Position numbers and translations under genes: made by a program
From: Armillaria gallica
Taxonomy: Eukaryota > Basidiomycota > Agaricomycetes > Agaricales > Physalacriaceae
Direction: 5' to 3'
Assembly (NCBI GenBank): GCA_037576215.1
Contig: JBANDB010000011.1
Span: forward strand, 868,001 to 932,000
DNA length: 64,000 bases
The notes under the pieces: generated by a model
What the model was told of the DNA's origin: nothing
The model's database searches: none
The model's input: only the letters and a program-made list of their open reading frames with translations
Shown here: piece after piece, positions 1-11,315 of the stretch
Layout of the letters: the number at the start of each line of letters is the position of its first letter
How positions within the stretch are numbered: the first letter of the stretch is position 1

Positions 1-1480
1 TGTACATCCAAGGGTGAGAACCGTGTTATGTCTATGAAGCGCGCAAACACTGACTACTGCAATCGTTAGGTTGTATGCCCTCCGACTATGGCAACGTTCG
101 TGTTTTATGCAGCAGTGATTGATTCGAGTCGTTGCTTATTGCGTTTTTAGTTGGATGGAATTTTCACAAAATTACCACTTACTTCATCATAAGCATGCTT
201 TAAAACAATCATGCGCCTGATTCGTACTTATTGTCGGATAGCCATTGGCTGTAATAGCCTCACTTGGTGATAACATCTTTACCATTTTTCATTGCTACTC
301 TCTCTGATTATGTTTCATTCAGGTACTGCCATATGTAAGTGTCAATTTCATCCACGGGATCTGATTGTACTCAAAGAAAAGACACGGATGTGGTATATGA
401 CACGTGCGTGAATCTTCATAGTTATCTACATCACTGGAAATAACCTTTAACAGTTATATTGCATCGAACATTGCATCTGATTCCAGTTTGAAAGTATCCA
501 ATGTCCGTAATTAGAATGGCAGATGATGCTGACGCAGATAACTTAGATCTCGATTTATATCTTTTTCTCCACAATTGCCGTTATGGACCTCATAATAGCC
601 ATTCCAATGTTCTATTACCTGCACAAGAGTAGAACTATTATACTTGCACCTTCGTGAGCTATTACTTTCACCACATCTTCCAGATTTTGTTGATGCAAAG
701 TCGTATTAGTACAGCTATTGTACTTCTCGTCTAATGTGCCTTGTTCTCATGTCAGGATTAGCTACAAGGTGAGGATGTCTGCTTCGATCCCATTGAAATT
801 CTGGTTAATCAAGACGACAGTGCATGCTCGCTGCTCACCCTCATTTCTGTTAGTTGTCTTTCAACCTGATCCGATCTCATGCTAAAGATCCCAGGAACGT
901 CCACAGTACATCTTGTGGCCACAGTCTCTGGCTTTCCTCGGAATTCATTTCGATTTCGTCTTGTCTAAGTGTCGGTCTTATTCATTACTCCCCGTCGACA
1001 GACGATAGCTAATGAACATCTTCAAAGTCTATATCAATTCGCTCCTTGCAATGTACATCGTCTTCTTGTGATGATTACCTTCTGCTTACCTTTGATAGGC
1101 TCAACTCCCGATCGAAACATCATTCGACCAGTCAGTCCACAGAGGATGAAGTGAATTCACTGCCTACTGTCCTCCAGATCGCACCTCTCAATTCCGCGGA
1201 CAATGTAAACGAAACGGTGTGTGTAACCCCCTATGAGCATGTAGAGTTCTTGCTTTCATGTCTTTCAGAACATCAGTATTCCACTCCCGGACAAGTTGGA
1301 TCCGTCGAAGGAAGCCCTCGATTGTCAAGTTTGACAGCAATTTGGCCCGAGTCATGTCACCTTGCAGGTTTTGAATTCCCAACTTTTAGCTTCTGTGTAT
1401 GAGGGTCACCTCAAGTTTGCGGGTACTTAGAATATCTATGCGTAGTACTATACAAGGTCTCTTATAATTTGCAACTTGCC
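1..1480 (+). pseudogene. Repeat R1, copy a: unidentified spliced gene-like sequence
   Basis: Nearly the whole stretch aligns by eye to 32685-34200 on the same strand, with many substitutions and small indels. The 3' end looks like a gene end: an exon ends near 1216, an intron of about 52 bp has donor GTGTGT (1217) and acceptor TCTTTCAG (1261-1268), and a last exon at 1269-1334 encodes a tail beginning NISIPLPDKL and ending in TGA. The same tail and the same intron position occur in the copy at 32.7-34.0 kb and, more diverged, on the minus strand at 61.5 kb. No domain was recognised and no upstream reading frame is open for long, so this is probably a decayed member of a repeated gene or the end of an unknown mobile element. 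The window edge cuts the left side. Confidence 0.5.
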
Positions 1481-1711
1481 GCTTTACTGGTAGGGTCAAT
1501 GAGTATTGAAAGGTGCTGAGCGCCTATATGAATGCAAAGTGCTACACACTAAACACCACACAAACACTCAGTAATTGTGGTTCGAAGGGAGGTATGTTAT
1601 ACCAAGTTACGACGCTTTGTACCGTAGTTAACAAGTTCCGGGTGCAATGAATATGATTTGTATAAAGAATATATTGCGATGTCCACTCTAAGTTCAACAT
1701 GTCACTGAACA

Positions 1712-2100
1712 TGTTATGCCCGGACTCGGGTGGAACAAGTAAGCACTGATTGAGATAACCTCGCACTTTGGGTTGAACCTCAATAGCGGCAATACTCACA
1801 GACCGTGAGTGCAAGCGGTTAACGCGTAGCAAGAAGGAGAGAGATAAGTCCGGTATGTATTAACTTAGCTTGAAGCTAGGGTACATGGCTGAGAGCTACA
1901 CTACTTATATATCGTTCAGTTCATTTCTAATAATAATTTGGGTTGTACGGTTGTCGGACGATAAATGTCAGGAGTCCTGTCCGTGTCCATGTGGTCAAGC
2001 TGTCGTGCGTCTAAGGCGTGGATAGGAGCTGGTTGTCGTGTGGTCGATCGTGGTGCCGAGGTGCCATGATAAGATAAGGAAAAGTGGAAAAATCGTAACA
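1712..2100 (-). repeat. 3' LTR of element A
   Basis: This is a 389-bp LTR, oriented on the minus strand. It differs from the other LTR at about 21 positions, all transitions in a CpG context, and lacks a 26-bp internal tandem duplication present there. A TATA-like box lies at 1906-1912 (minus strand TATATAA). The copy of the proposed self-primer in this LTR (about 1867-1879) carries one CpG-type change relative to the other LTR. Confidence 0.9.
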
Positions 2101-2112
2101 TTACCCCCTCGT
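2101..2112 (-). other. Polypurine tract of element A
   Basis: Reading the minus strand, the sequence CGAGGGGGTAA directly abuts the 3' LTR. That is the position and composition expected of the plus-strand DNA primer of an LTR retrotransposon. Confidence 0.7.
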
Positions 2113-2136
2113 TAAAGGCAGGCATCCCGACTGCCA

Positions 2137-3224
2137 TTAAGGCTCGTCATTCTCCGAATCGCTTCGTGTCGAGTTCCAGTAGTCTTTGATTAGGTCGTGC
2201 CACTGCTCTCTGTCTGGCTCTTCGACCCATATTTCCTTCCCATCTTGTCGCTGTGCGAGGTAGGAAATGGTTCCATCTTCGAATTTTACGTCGTTGATCT
2301 GGACAACGTGTTTGTGTTCTTTGGTTGCGATTTTGGATATGTCGACTCGTCGGGCGTGTGCTGCCTTGTCTTCATACTCCTGGATCGCCTCCTGCGTGTT
2401 GCCCATTTCGTTGTCTCTGACCCAAGAGTTGTGCTCCCGCGTCCATCCCTTCCACTTGACGAAGTAGTCAATGGCTTGTCGTGACTTCTTTCCTCGTCTC
2501 CCTCGAATTGGTCGGGTTCGGGAGTTGAGGACTTCTTCGATTTCGTATTCTTCTTCATCTTTGATGAGGTCGGGTGGTGGTGGAGGTGGTAGTTCCTGGT
2601 TAGGGAATGCCAGCGGGGTGTACGGTGTCAACAGCTTCTCATTGAAGTGCAGGTGAATCTTCCAGTGAGGCGGCAGCTTGAGTTTGTACACGCTGGTGCC
2701 TGCTTTCTCAAGGATCAAGAAGGGCCCAACATGCTTGTCGTTGAGCTTCTTCTTGGGTCGTGGTAGATGAAGGTTCGTGGCATCGAGCCACACGCGGTCA
2801 CTGACTTAGTAGGGGTAAGCGGCATGCTTCTTCTTGTCATACTGGTTCTTCATTCTTCCGGCGGCTTCTTCGAGTGCTTTTTGGGTCTCGGAGTGGACTG
2901 TCGTCATCTTCTTGATGAAGTCTTTGGCGGCGGGATTCGATACGGGTGTGGATCATCGAGAGTCGGGTAAGACTTGGGGGTTTCGTCCATAGAGTACCAT
3001 GAATGGACTCTTGCCTGTCACGCTGTGGATGCGATTGTTGTGAGCGAACTCGGCGATTGGGAGCCAGTCGCTCCAGTCGGTCTGTTGGTGGTTGACAAAG
3101 ATGCGGAGGTACTTCTCAACCTCTTGGTTGATTCGCTCGGTCTGTCTGTCTGTCTGTGGGTGGAATGCCATGGACGCGTTGGGCGTGATGTCACAACTGG
3201 TCTGGCATGATTTGGTCTGTGCCA
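2137..3224 (-). pseudogene. Element A integrase C-terminal half with chromodomain
   Basis: The translation starts inside the integrase core with the motif AFHPQTDRQTERINQEVE, the conserved region around the third catalytic acidic residue. It continues through the GKSPFMVLYG segment, a WLDATNL/KHVGPFLI C-terminal fold, and a chromodomain at about 2410-2600 (EEYEIEEVLNSR, then FVKWKGWTREHNSW). It ends at the TAA at 2137-2139, 36 bp from the LTR. The frame is cut by a TGA near 2953 and a TAA near 2805. In the family this protein inserts the cDNA, and the chromodomain steers insertion to marked chromatin. The N-terminal zinc-binding region and the first two catalytic aspartates are missing because the KDZ element abuts at about 3225. 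Confidence 0.88.
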
Positions 3225-3345
3225 CTGGTTAGAACCAGAATTGGTTTTCCCAAACCCCAAGGATGTATCCAGGCAGGCCTTTGGGCCTTTTTCCTGGTTA
3301 TAACCAGGTAGGAAATCTTTGGCCTGACTCATTTACATGGTTATA
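3225..3345 (+). repeat. Left end of the KDZ element with palindromic subterminal repeats
   Basis: Three copies of a TGGTTAnAACC motif occur within about 110 bp. One of them (about 3296-3311) is a perfect 16-bp palindrome, CCTGGTTATAACCAGG. Similar TGGTTATA motifs occur at 16970-17015 near the other end. Such subterminal repeats are the usual binding sites for a transposase, but that role is inferred here. Confidence 0.5.
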
Positions 3346-3494
3346 ACCCTCTCCAACCTCCATTCCCACCCACTCACAAAGAATGTCTGCAATCCTTCGT
3401 ATATAACTCTTAAATAAATCTAATACAAGCTCATTATTTACCAATTAAATTGTATAAAAACTATTTAAAAAGGAATCTTAAATCACATAATCGG
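3346..3494. other. Left noncoding flank inside the KDZ element
   Basis: This AT-rich stretch lies downstream of the transposase stop codon and probably holds its 3' untranslated region. No other structure was seen. Confidence 0.3.
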
Positions 3495-6400
3495 CTACGT
3501 GTCATCTTCACTCCCGGAGCTACCGCTTTCGTCACTCGAACTTGGGTCGCTGTGGGAAGCCAAGCCCGAGTCGCTGGAGTCACCCTCCATCTCCGATGGC
3601 CCGCTAGAATCTATGTTTCTCACAATGTATGACGGATGGACTGAGCGTGCTGACAGTGGATCTTCTTCATGCACCTCTTCATCCGGCACATCCACCGAAC
3701 CCGTCCAAATGTCCCTAAAATGTTCCCCCAGGCGACAATACATGCAGTTTGCCTGTCACTTGGCATACGTGATCATTCCCTCACTCAGCGTACTGTCGAG
3801 TCCCATGCATTGGCCAATACGGCCCTCCCACTCCTTCGCCATATGCTCCAAACCTAGTTGCACCCTCTCTTTCTCCCTCTCCACCATGGCGACCTCTTCA
3901 CGCCATCTGTGCATCCGCACACGGCTTTTTAGCCATTCCAAACGCACCGCTAGATCAATGCAAGTCAGAAATCTTGTGGCAAAAGATGGCATCAGAGCTT
4001 ACCTTGCATGAGGTCATCATCACTGCCGTCCCCCAATGCACCTTCCATCCTCCAAATCCAAGACGTCACCTTCTTCCCATCTCCTGGTTGCATGAATATG
4101 ATATGCGCCTCCTTCTTCTTCCGCTTCTTCTTCCTCTTCTTGTTTGTCTTCTTGCCCTCCTCAATTGTGAAGATTGAGCCGACATACGTCAAATCTGCCT
4201 GCTTCAACTCTTGGTACTTTCGTTCCCAATCCCCTGGTCCTCTTAAGTTCAGAAGTGCGGTGCAAGCAGCACGGTACTTGTCGACAGCTAACTCGCATTG
4301 ATCTCGGAGACATTGGACTGTTGTTGCTGCCCTCGTGGCATATTTCTGACCCGTAGGCTTGAGAGTACAATTTTGTCGGAGCGCATTCGAAGTTCGCAGA
4401 CTCGCTTGAACCTTATCCAGTGCGTCCGCGCATTGCGCCTCCCATAGCCGGTCCTCCTTCTTCGCTATCCCTGCTAGACATCCTTGGGCTCGAACTCTTG
4501 CATCAAGCTCTGATGGCAACCATAGCGGCAGATTCTCTGCAAGAGTCTTCTCCTGCCTGTCCCCCGCGATGACGCGTGACGCCCCCGGCATGTAACTGGC
4601 CTGAAGCTTACGAAACAATTTGATACAGCATACGATGCGCTTGCGTTTGTTCTCCACGCTGAGGGCCAATTCCGGCATAAACTCCAAATCCTTCTTTGCA
4701 GCCAAGCGGTGAACTCTTCGCCTACACAACATGTCAATAAGATCTCGTTGAATCCTCCTCAATCACTCACTGTTCCTCCTCAATCAGGAATCCCATTGAG
4801 AGACAACCGCTCACACTCGTTTCGTCAAGCTCCGGTGTTCCACTTGCTGCCTCTTCGTCCTCCTCCTTGATGAGATCTAGCTGGACTTGAGCTTCGGACA
4901 CATGCTCAATGTTTTCCAGATACGGGTTGGGCGCAGTGTTGTCTCGTTCCCATGCTTCCACCTCGGCAGTCCATACAGATATGCAACGTCCATCAGGTAA
5001 TGCCAGCGTCAGTTCCATGTGCGCTCGTGATTGCAACGCGTACTCTCTCGCCGCTTTACTTGCTTTTCTCTGTAACGATTCCCCTAGGACGGTATCAAGA
5101 CCCTTGAACTATGGCAAGAGAGCAAACCAATGTACCCAGACCCATCAGCTTCCTGTAGTTGTGATTACTGAAGATATTGTCCAGCGTGTCATGACGATGT
5201 CCCGGTCCCATAACCTTGGTACTCCCCGCTGCCTTGTTCACTTCTGACCATGTACGTTCTATCCCTTCTCCATCCATCTGCGCTACTCCCAGTTTGACAT
5301 TCATAGAAAACTGGCACTGGCACTGGTGCTTGTGACCAGGACAATGGCACTTGGGCACACCAAAATCGAGCCTACACCGGGGCAGTATTCCTAGGTTCAG
5401 CAGCTCCTCCATACGCTCGTAAAGCTTGATACACCATTGGCATGCAATGTCATACGAAAAGAACAGGGAGGGTAGATTCCGGAGTCCTTGAATCCCTGAA
5501 AGTACGGCACAGTCGACATTACAGTACCTGTGCCGCATCAGTATCATTCTCCAATGGTTTGTAGCAAAACTCTTACCTTTCCCCCTTTTGCAAATCTCCA
5601 ACTCCCAAGGGATGAATCATTTCGTGACGGGCGCACAAGCACATCACAACCCCTGTTGAACGCATGCCTGTCGAAACCTTCATTTCTGCGTGTGCTAACG
5701 TTTGAAACCCGCTACATGTACTGATCTATTTCCTTCAATCAAATAAAGCAACCAGACAAAGACACTTCAACTCACGTCCTTCTGCATCACATGCTTCCTC
5801 AGGTGCACCCGGTAACCTTTTTGCTCCACATAGTATGTGAGACCAGTATGTAGGCCAGGGTCAGAGGCATCTGTCCCGCAGAAGTACTCGTTCATCCGAA
5901 AGTTGGCATCGACCAACAAGTTTGGACGCTCGAGATACCTGAGAATCCATTAAATGTCGAACAGCAACTCAGGAGGCAGAACGATGTACCCTTCCTTTTC
6001 CTTCTCGTCCACCCACTCCGTTTCCAAATTAATACCCGGCTGTGGGCATGCTAGACATGGCAACGCTAGCTCACCCGGGCCTGTAGACTTGATTCCCTCG
6101 TCATGGTGCCCGCGCCCAAATCTCTTCATCATCCAGATGTGACGATACTCTCGAATCATACGAAGGTAGGCTGTATACAAGGGCTATAACGTGTTATCAG
6201 GAACCAACCAAGCTACATAACTGAGAATGCTCACAGACCTTACGCATTGACATGCCTAGGTTGTCCATCAAATTTGTTAGACTGATGAAATGCTTCCAGG
6301 AAGACAACTTGCCAGCATGGTTCATGGTTTGGAAGGTGTTGAGAACAGCAAACGTCACGCATGTCTGAGGCTGGTGAACCGTAGCTGGAAACCATCGAAA

Positions 6401-7195
6401 GCAGAGAAGCTGTTCATGGTGCTGCAGGCGCTGGGAGCAATTACAAAAGTCGATAGAAATCTGGTGTATCCCATTGGTATGAAGGACCGTGAAATCAGAT
6501 GGTCCCTCACGAACGGCATCGCATTCTTGTCCTGCATGTCCTAGCTGGATATGCAAGCCAAGACTCTGGAGAGTTACACACTCAAAATACTCCCCCTTCC
6601 ACTCCTACATCATCCGTGAGTTTTCAACCAAAAAGAAAGGCAGTAAGGTCATACCTCAATCCTGTGCAGCGGCATGCATTGGTGACAACGGAGGACGCAC
6701 TGTTTGCACTCCAAATGATCCCCTAGGCAATCCACGCAGCGATAGCCCGCAACACCCGGACGCTCAGCATCAGCGTAGACGCAGGTCTCACACCACATAA
6801 CATCTGCTGACGCTCCTCGCCCTTCCAAACGAATAAAAGTGTCGAGATATTGTTGGTGATATCCAACCCCGTCGGGAGCGCCAGACCACTCGAGAAATGG
6901 GGTATCCTAAGACCGACGTCAGCATTGCTAGCACAATAATCCATTCTACACTTACCGAAGACAAATACCTCTTCCGTCCACGTTTGCCCGCTATTACAGG
7001 TACGCTAGGATGGGCAGGTTTGCGGACCCAATGAACCTTGGCTGACTGACATTTCAGAGGAGAACCTTGCACGTATCGCGTTCGACGGTTATCGGCAGAG
7101 ATGACAACGGTCGTATGGTGCACAATTCCCAGATCTTCTTCTTCATTGGAGTCATGGTGCCGAACCAGGCTATATTTGTTTTTCTGGCAGCCCAT
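3495..7195 (-). CDS. KDZ transposase with CxC2-like cysteine cluster (multi-exon, possibly inactive)
   Basis: The gene reads from an ATG at 7195 to a TAG at about 3495. Exon 1 (to about 6957, donor GTAAGT) encodes the N-terminal stretch with SADNRRTR. Exon 2 carries paired cysteines in the order WCETC, YRCVDC, CKQC, CHQC and ends PLHRIE (about 6660-6900). Next comes the CxC2 region with FTVLHTNGIH and CNCSQ (6197-6590), then a KDZ core with LLVDANFRM, the segment CARHEMIHPLGVGDLQKGE, FSYDIACQW and MDGEGIERTWSEVN (5095-5950). The C-terminal part is charged and coiled (3495-5036). KDZ enzymes are DDE-class cut-and-paste transposases of fungi. A TAA occurs in the open frame near 5952; it is either a nonsense mutation or lies in a small unrecognised intron. 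The exon borders downstream of 6190 are approximate. Confidence 0.85.
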
Positions 7196-7372
7196 TGGTT
7201 GTTTGTGATAAACAGAAGGAAGCGTTGGCCCAGCATCTCGGCTCTATCAGCCTGGAGCACCAATTCGGGTCATGCCATTCCAAACTATTTTCAATCTCTC
7301 GTCTCTCCCAAAAAGAAAGGTACGCCGGCAGAACGGCTGTTTTTTTTGACAAAACATTTATCTGTATTTAGA

Positions 7373-7811
7373 ATGTCAGCACACCAAAACGATGGCCGGT
7401 ATGCTGCCGCCAATGAATACAGGGTCATTTGCACCCTTGGCCACCAAGAGAAAATCTTCCTCGGCGACATTCTCTCCTTCACCCCAGAGCAGGCGGAGGA
7501 TCTTCAGTTACACCTTCATGCTTATGCGACGGCATTGGAGGAGGGCAAGGGTGGAGAGTTCTTTGCTGATCTCTTTGACTACTGGTTCGACCGCCAGTAC
7601 CTGGAGGAGGAGGAGGAGTCCATGTGGGATGCGGCGGTGTGCGTGCAACGCAAAATGGTACACGCTACTCACCTCTTTTCACATGTGTTCTGACCTTTGG
7701 TAGGCCATCCAGGACCGGCTCAGGTTCCTGACCCTGTGTGAAGAGGGCTGGACCTGGTGTTTGATTGCCAGATCTCAGGATGCCACCATGGAGGGAACCT
7801 CTGACAAGTAA
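7373..7811 (+). CDS. Small acidic KDZ cargo protein, 130 aa
   Basis: Exon 1 is 7373-7657 and exon 2 is 7704-7811, joined across a 46-bp intron (GTACAC..GGTAG). The joined frame gives 130 codons ending in TAA. The protein is acidic, with FTPEQAEDLQLHLHAYATALEEG and a DYWFDRQYLEEEEESMW segment, and has no recognised domain, signal peptide or membrane segment. It starts about 180 bp from the transposase ATG in the opposite direction, so the two probably share a divergent promoter region. It is likely an accessory protein of the element, but no function can be given. Confidence 0.6.
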
Positions 7812-7914
7812 TAGTTGTATCTAGTTTCAATGTTCTTTGTTGCGCGTTCCCATCTCAGACAATAACATTGAGTTCATGAAAATTCCGATTTGAGTACTAC
7901 GGTGACTACAAATC

Positions 7915-8454
7915 ATGGTCGATAACGACCTTAGGCATCCTCGCTGCCTTCTCTGCCGCCTCCTGTTTCCTGCAAATACGGCTGGTGACAGTGCGCCCCA
8001 TCTCATCTGCGGTCACTGCTTCACCATCGAGATCAACCATGTAGGTGATAGGTCAGAATCCACGTTGTTTTGGGTCTTGATGCACAGTCGGTACCACCCA
8101 TTTGATGTCGGTATCCACGGGCCCATTAGCTTTGAGGTCGTGTGGTGGCGTGTCCTTGTGTACACGATGATACATCCAGGAGAGACCCTTCGTGATGCGC
8201 TAGGAAATGTCAGTGAGAAGCCCTTCTATTTATGGCCTGCCACTCACCACGCGATTCACCATGAAATCCTCCCAAAATACGGGATACCTCGACTGCCAAC
8301 CCACCGAAAATGCCTTGACCCAGTCATACAGAGCACCGTGGTCACCACACATGGTCAACGCTACATACGCTATGCAGTTATTGCGAAGGATGTATCGCTG
8401 TGCCAGAGTAAAGAGGTCAAACTGCAGCCGGTCAGGTACAACTTAACCCCTTGA
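7915..8454 (+). CDS. Possible KDZ cargo ORF, 179 aa, with paired CxxC motifs
   Basis: This is an uninterrupted ORF with an ATG start (7915). Its N-terminal segment contains CLLC and, 20 residues on, CGHC, a spacing that could bind zinc. The rest has no recognised domain. It follows the 130-aa cargo gene by about 100 bp on the same strand and could be a second gene or a chance ORF. It ends 50 bp before the solo LTR. Confidence 0.3.
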   Translation: MVDNDLRHPRCLLCRLLFPANTAGDSAPHLICGHCFTIEINHVGDRSESTLFWVLMHSRYHPFDVGIHGPISFEVVWWRVLVYTMIHPGETLRDALGNVSEKPFYLWPATHHAIHHEILPKYGIPRLPTHRKCLDPVIQSTVVTTHGQRYIRYAVIAKDVSLCQSKEVKLQPVRYNLTP

Positions 8455-8507
8455 AACCAATTAGGAAAACATACTTTAGTTACCGGAGACATGTTCAGGG
8501 TTGACGA

Positions 8508-10343
8508 TGACACACTTGAAAAGCGTTCACACGTGTAATTTCGTGAAATGTATAAATACATACATTTTATAAAAGCTAGATACCGAGGAAATGAGATATA
8601 CCTTAGAGCGCAATGTCCTAAGTGCAGGCAATGCAATACCTTGAGTGATGTTTGGTGGAGCGCATGGCTTAACTGTAGAGTGATACCAGAAGGGTCATGC
8701 TAAGTCTAAAGCCCCAGCACTTGACACTGAATACGCTGACAATGCACAGAAGACGTGTGCTAAGAATAGAACCAGTGAAGCTCAGGAGATAATTGATACT
8801 TCGCGCAACCTTGATCTATGATGCACAAGGCACTGCCATGCTGGGAGCTAGCGCTCTAGACCTCAGAACATGTAGAATTGAAGTAAGACCGATGTCTCTG
8901 ACTTCGGCCGATGCGCGCGAGGCCTAGACTGAAAGCCAATGGTCCTAGAAGACCATGGAAATCACTAGAAGATATTGTTACCATAAAGACGAGTTGCGCT
9001 CTAGGCCACAACTCCAAGGAAATACTAGGCGACGTCAGTACGTGTGTATAGCACGGCTAACCGATGTCGCGCAGCTGAGAGACCAGGATCTGGCCCCGAG
9101 CCGGAGCTCTGAGTAAGCGCCAAGCAATGGCATGATTATGGCAACATGCATGGGACCCAGGAAAAGAAGTTCCACCAGCCAAGAGTTACTATTTAAGGTT
9201 GTATTAATATGTAGAGCGCATAGTATAAATACCGTAGTATAGTAATAGTGTACAAGTTTTCGGACCCCCCTTGTTGGAGCACAAAAGCCCTCAGCTTAGT
9301 GCTCTAGCTTCGGGATTAGTTTGTAGCTTCGAGCGAGAGAATAGACCCTTTATTGATAACATTTGAGTGACTTGAGTAGCGTGCGAGGCATAGAAAGCTT
9401 TGCGGGGGACTTGTGTATGGTTTGAGTGATTGGTTGACTGCGCTCTACCCTGAGAATAAGAGATATTGTGTCATTGCGGACACGCTCTTGAGTTTTGAGG
9501 GTTTCTTGTGACGTGCGGTGCTACAGGCGGCAGAGGTTCAAACCCTTTGGTCTGATTAGCATGCGCTTAGTTGGGTATACCATTCCGCAAGTGGCAGAGG
9601 TTCAAACCCTTTGGCTTGTCGGACGGCGTTTCTTGGTGTGCGAGATACTACAGGCGGCAGAGGTTCAAACCCTTTGGTCTGATTAGTGTTCATACAGAGG
9701 CCTTCTGTTAACGCGTGGCACTACAGGCGGCAGAGGTTCAAACCCTGTGGTCTGATGAGTGCACGCTTGAGGGTTCTCATTTCTGCAAGCGGCAGAGGTT
9801 CAAACCCTTTGGCTTGTCGGACGGGGTTTATTTGGTTATTGTTTCTCTGGGCTGGCACAGGTTCAAACCCTGTGGGTCTATGATCAGTTTGGAAGCTTGG
9901 GCGTGTGGGTTCAAATCCTGTGGCTTGAGTGGACGTTTTGTGAAGGGTTTCTGCTTAGAGCGCAAGCTTTGAGTCATGTTTAGGGTGTGTTTAAGTTCTT
10001 TGTGGTCACCTGTGCGTGTCGCGCGAGGCTTATTGAGGGTTTTGTTGGTGTGTGGTGACGTGTTGTGTATTGTAGTACACCTTGCCTTGAGGCCTGGTGA
10101 CATTGGTCGCCCCTCTTGTTATAAAAGCCTTTGGACTTAGAGAGATCTAGATACCCTACGAGCGCTATTGCTATACATGTGTATCATATATTCTGAGAGT
10201 TTAGTTGTATTGCTTCAATCTGCTTCTATCGCATAATATCCCCCCAAGAACTTTGAGGGTTTGTGTGTGTAGTGTTGGGTGTGGGTGTGATCAGTGTCTT
10301 CGACGCTGTTGCATTTCTAGCCTGCGCACACAGAGTCTCTTCA
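8508..10343 (+). mobile_element. Solo LTR, family S, copy 1 (1,836 bp)
   Basis: The sequence starts TGACAC, ends CTCTTCA and is flanked by the 4-bp duplication ACGA (8504-8507 and 10344-10347). It aligns over its length to 17769-19404, which has a different duplication, so the two copies are independent insertions and not the two LTRs of one element. A TATA box (TATAAAAG, 10120-10127) lies about 220 bp from the right end, followed by a GT-rich stretch (about 10255-10290), as expected of a U3-R-U5 layout on the plus strand. It contains no coding region. The internal part of the parent element is not in this window. Confidence 0.75.
9520..9935 (+). repeat. Tandem array of seven B-box-like units in solo LTR copy 1
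   Basis: Seven units of roughly 60-70 bp each contain a core of the form GGCAGAGGTTCAAACCCTTTGG. GGTTCAAACCC closely resembles the TFIIIC B box of tRNA promoters. Copy 2 of the LTR (18780-19000) has only four units; the missing three account for the 200-bp length difference between the copies. The short ORFs across this stretch are a by-product of the repetition. Confidence 0.8.
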
Positions 10344-10530
10344 ACGACCAATACCTTGGCACTGTAATTGCCTCCGCGGCTCGTGGCTGCTGTGTAGTAA
10401 CTGTACAGTATTACTAAGACTTTCCCACACTCTGATTAGATTGGCAGCCTCATCTTTGTCAGCATTATAAAATACATCAGGAGAGTATTCAAGTCCAAAA
10501 AAGGTAATAATGATGATATTCAATGGGTAG

Positions 10531-10980
10531 CTAGATAAAATGGCGTTGTACAATCTTGTGGAGCTGGGAAATTCTCTGCACCTGGCTCGAGGGCACCTTG
10601 TCGTACCCACCCTCAAACCAATGCCTCTCCAACCCCATAACCAGCAGCTGCACTATGGTTTGCAACAGGAAATAAGCAATTAGAGTCGTCACAAAAAGAT
10701 ACGGATATTCTTACATTGTGTCGTGCAGCCATATCCTCTCTTCTTTCCTCCTCAAAAAAGATATCTCCTTCTAACTTGGGCCAGTTGCGGAACCAGTGTG
10801 CGAAGCACATCGAGATCCACCTGCCGAGCGTATGGTTGCCCGCCAATGCGGCGGCACTGAAATCTATAAGCTGGTCGTCAAGCCAGTCACATTGCGCTCG
10901 GGTATAAGGTTGAGCAATCTGGTAGAAGCCAAAGAGTAGGCTGTGACACGTGAGATCTGTCGTCCAATGGGCAAGAAGCA
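10531..10980 (-). CDS. KDZ cargo gene, 3' exons
   Basis: The exon with left border 10715 encodes HSLLFGFYQIAQPYTRAQCD and on to EERREDMAARHN. A donor GTAAGA (10714) and an acceptor CCATAG join it to the last exon (10531-10652), which encodes LLVMGLERHWFEGGYD and ends in TAG. The 62-bp intron and the smooth join make this a real gene end. No domain was recognised. The 5' exons are not resolved; they may be those at 11.3-13.0 kb on the same strand. Confidence 0.5.
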
Positions 10981-11315
10981 GAAAAACATTTACGACATGT
11001 TAAACTGGGTAGATCTGTGATCAAATGTCAGAATGTGCGATCACTAGGGGAGATTCCGCTGACCCTCTCTGTTTATTCCTTTCATTGGAGGATGTTCGTG
11101 TGCGCTAGAGACTTGGTACGGTGGGAGGTTCGAGGTTCCTGTAAGACGCCGTCTCTCATCATAGGAACTGTACAGTATTACCAAGATTTTCCCGTGCTCC
11201 AATGAGAATGACAGTTCAAGATTAAATTTATTGAGATTAAATGCGTAGCAACATTAATGAGGGTGGAAATAAAAATATTCGTTTTCTAGGGTAAAAGGGA
11301 TCTGAACTACAACAG

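Noticed and set aside
9520..9935. tRNA genes suggested by GGTTCAAACCC motifs
   Set aside because: No A box, acceptor stem or cloverleaf accompanies any of the motifs.
9495..9972. Overlapping ORFs with repeated QRFKP-like peptides
   Set aside because: They are translations of a noncoding tandem repeat and are open only because the unit length is nearly a multiple of three.
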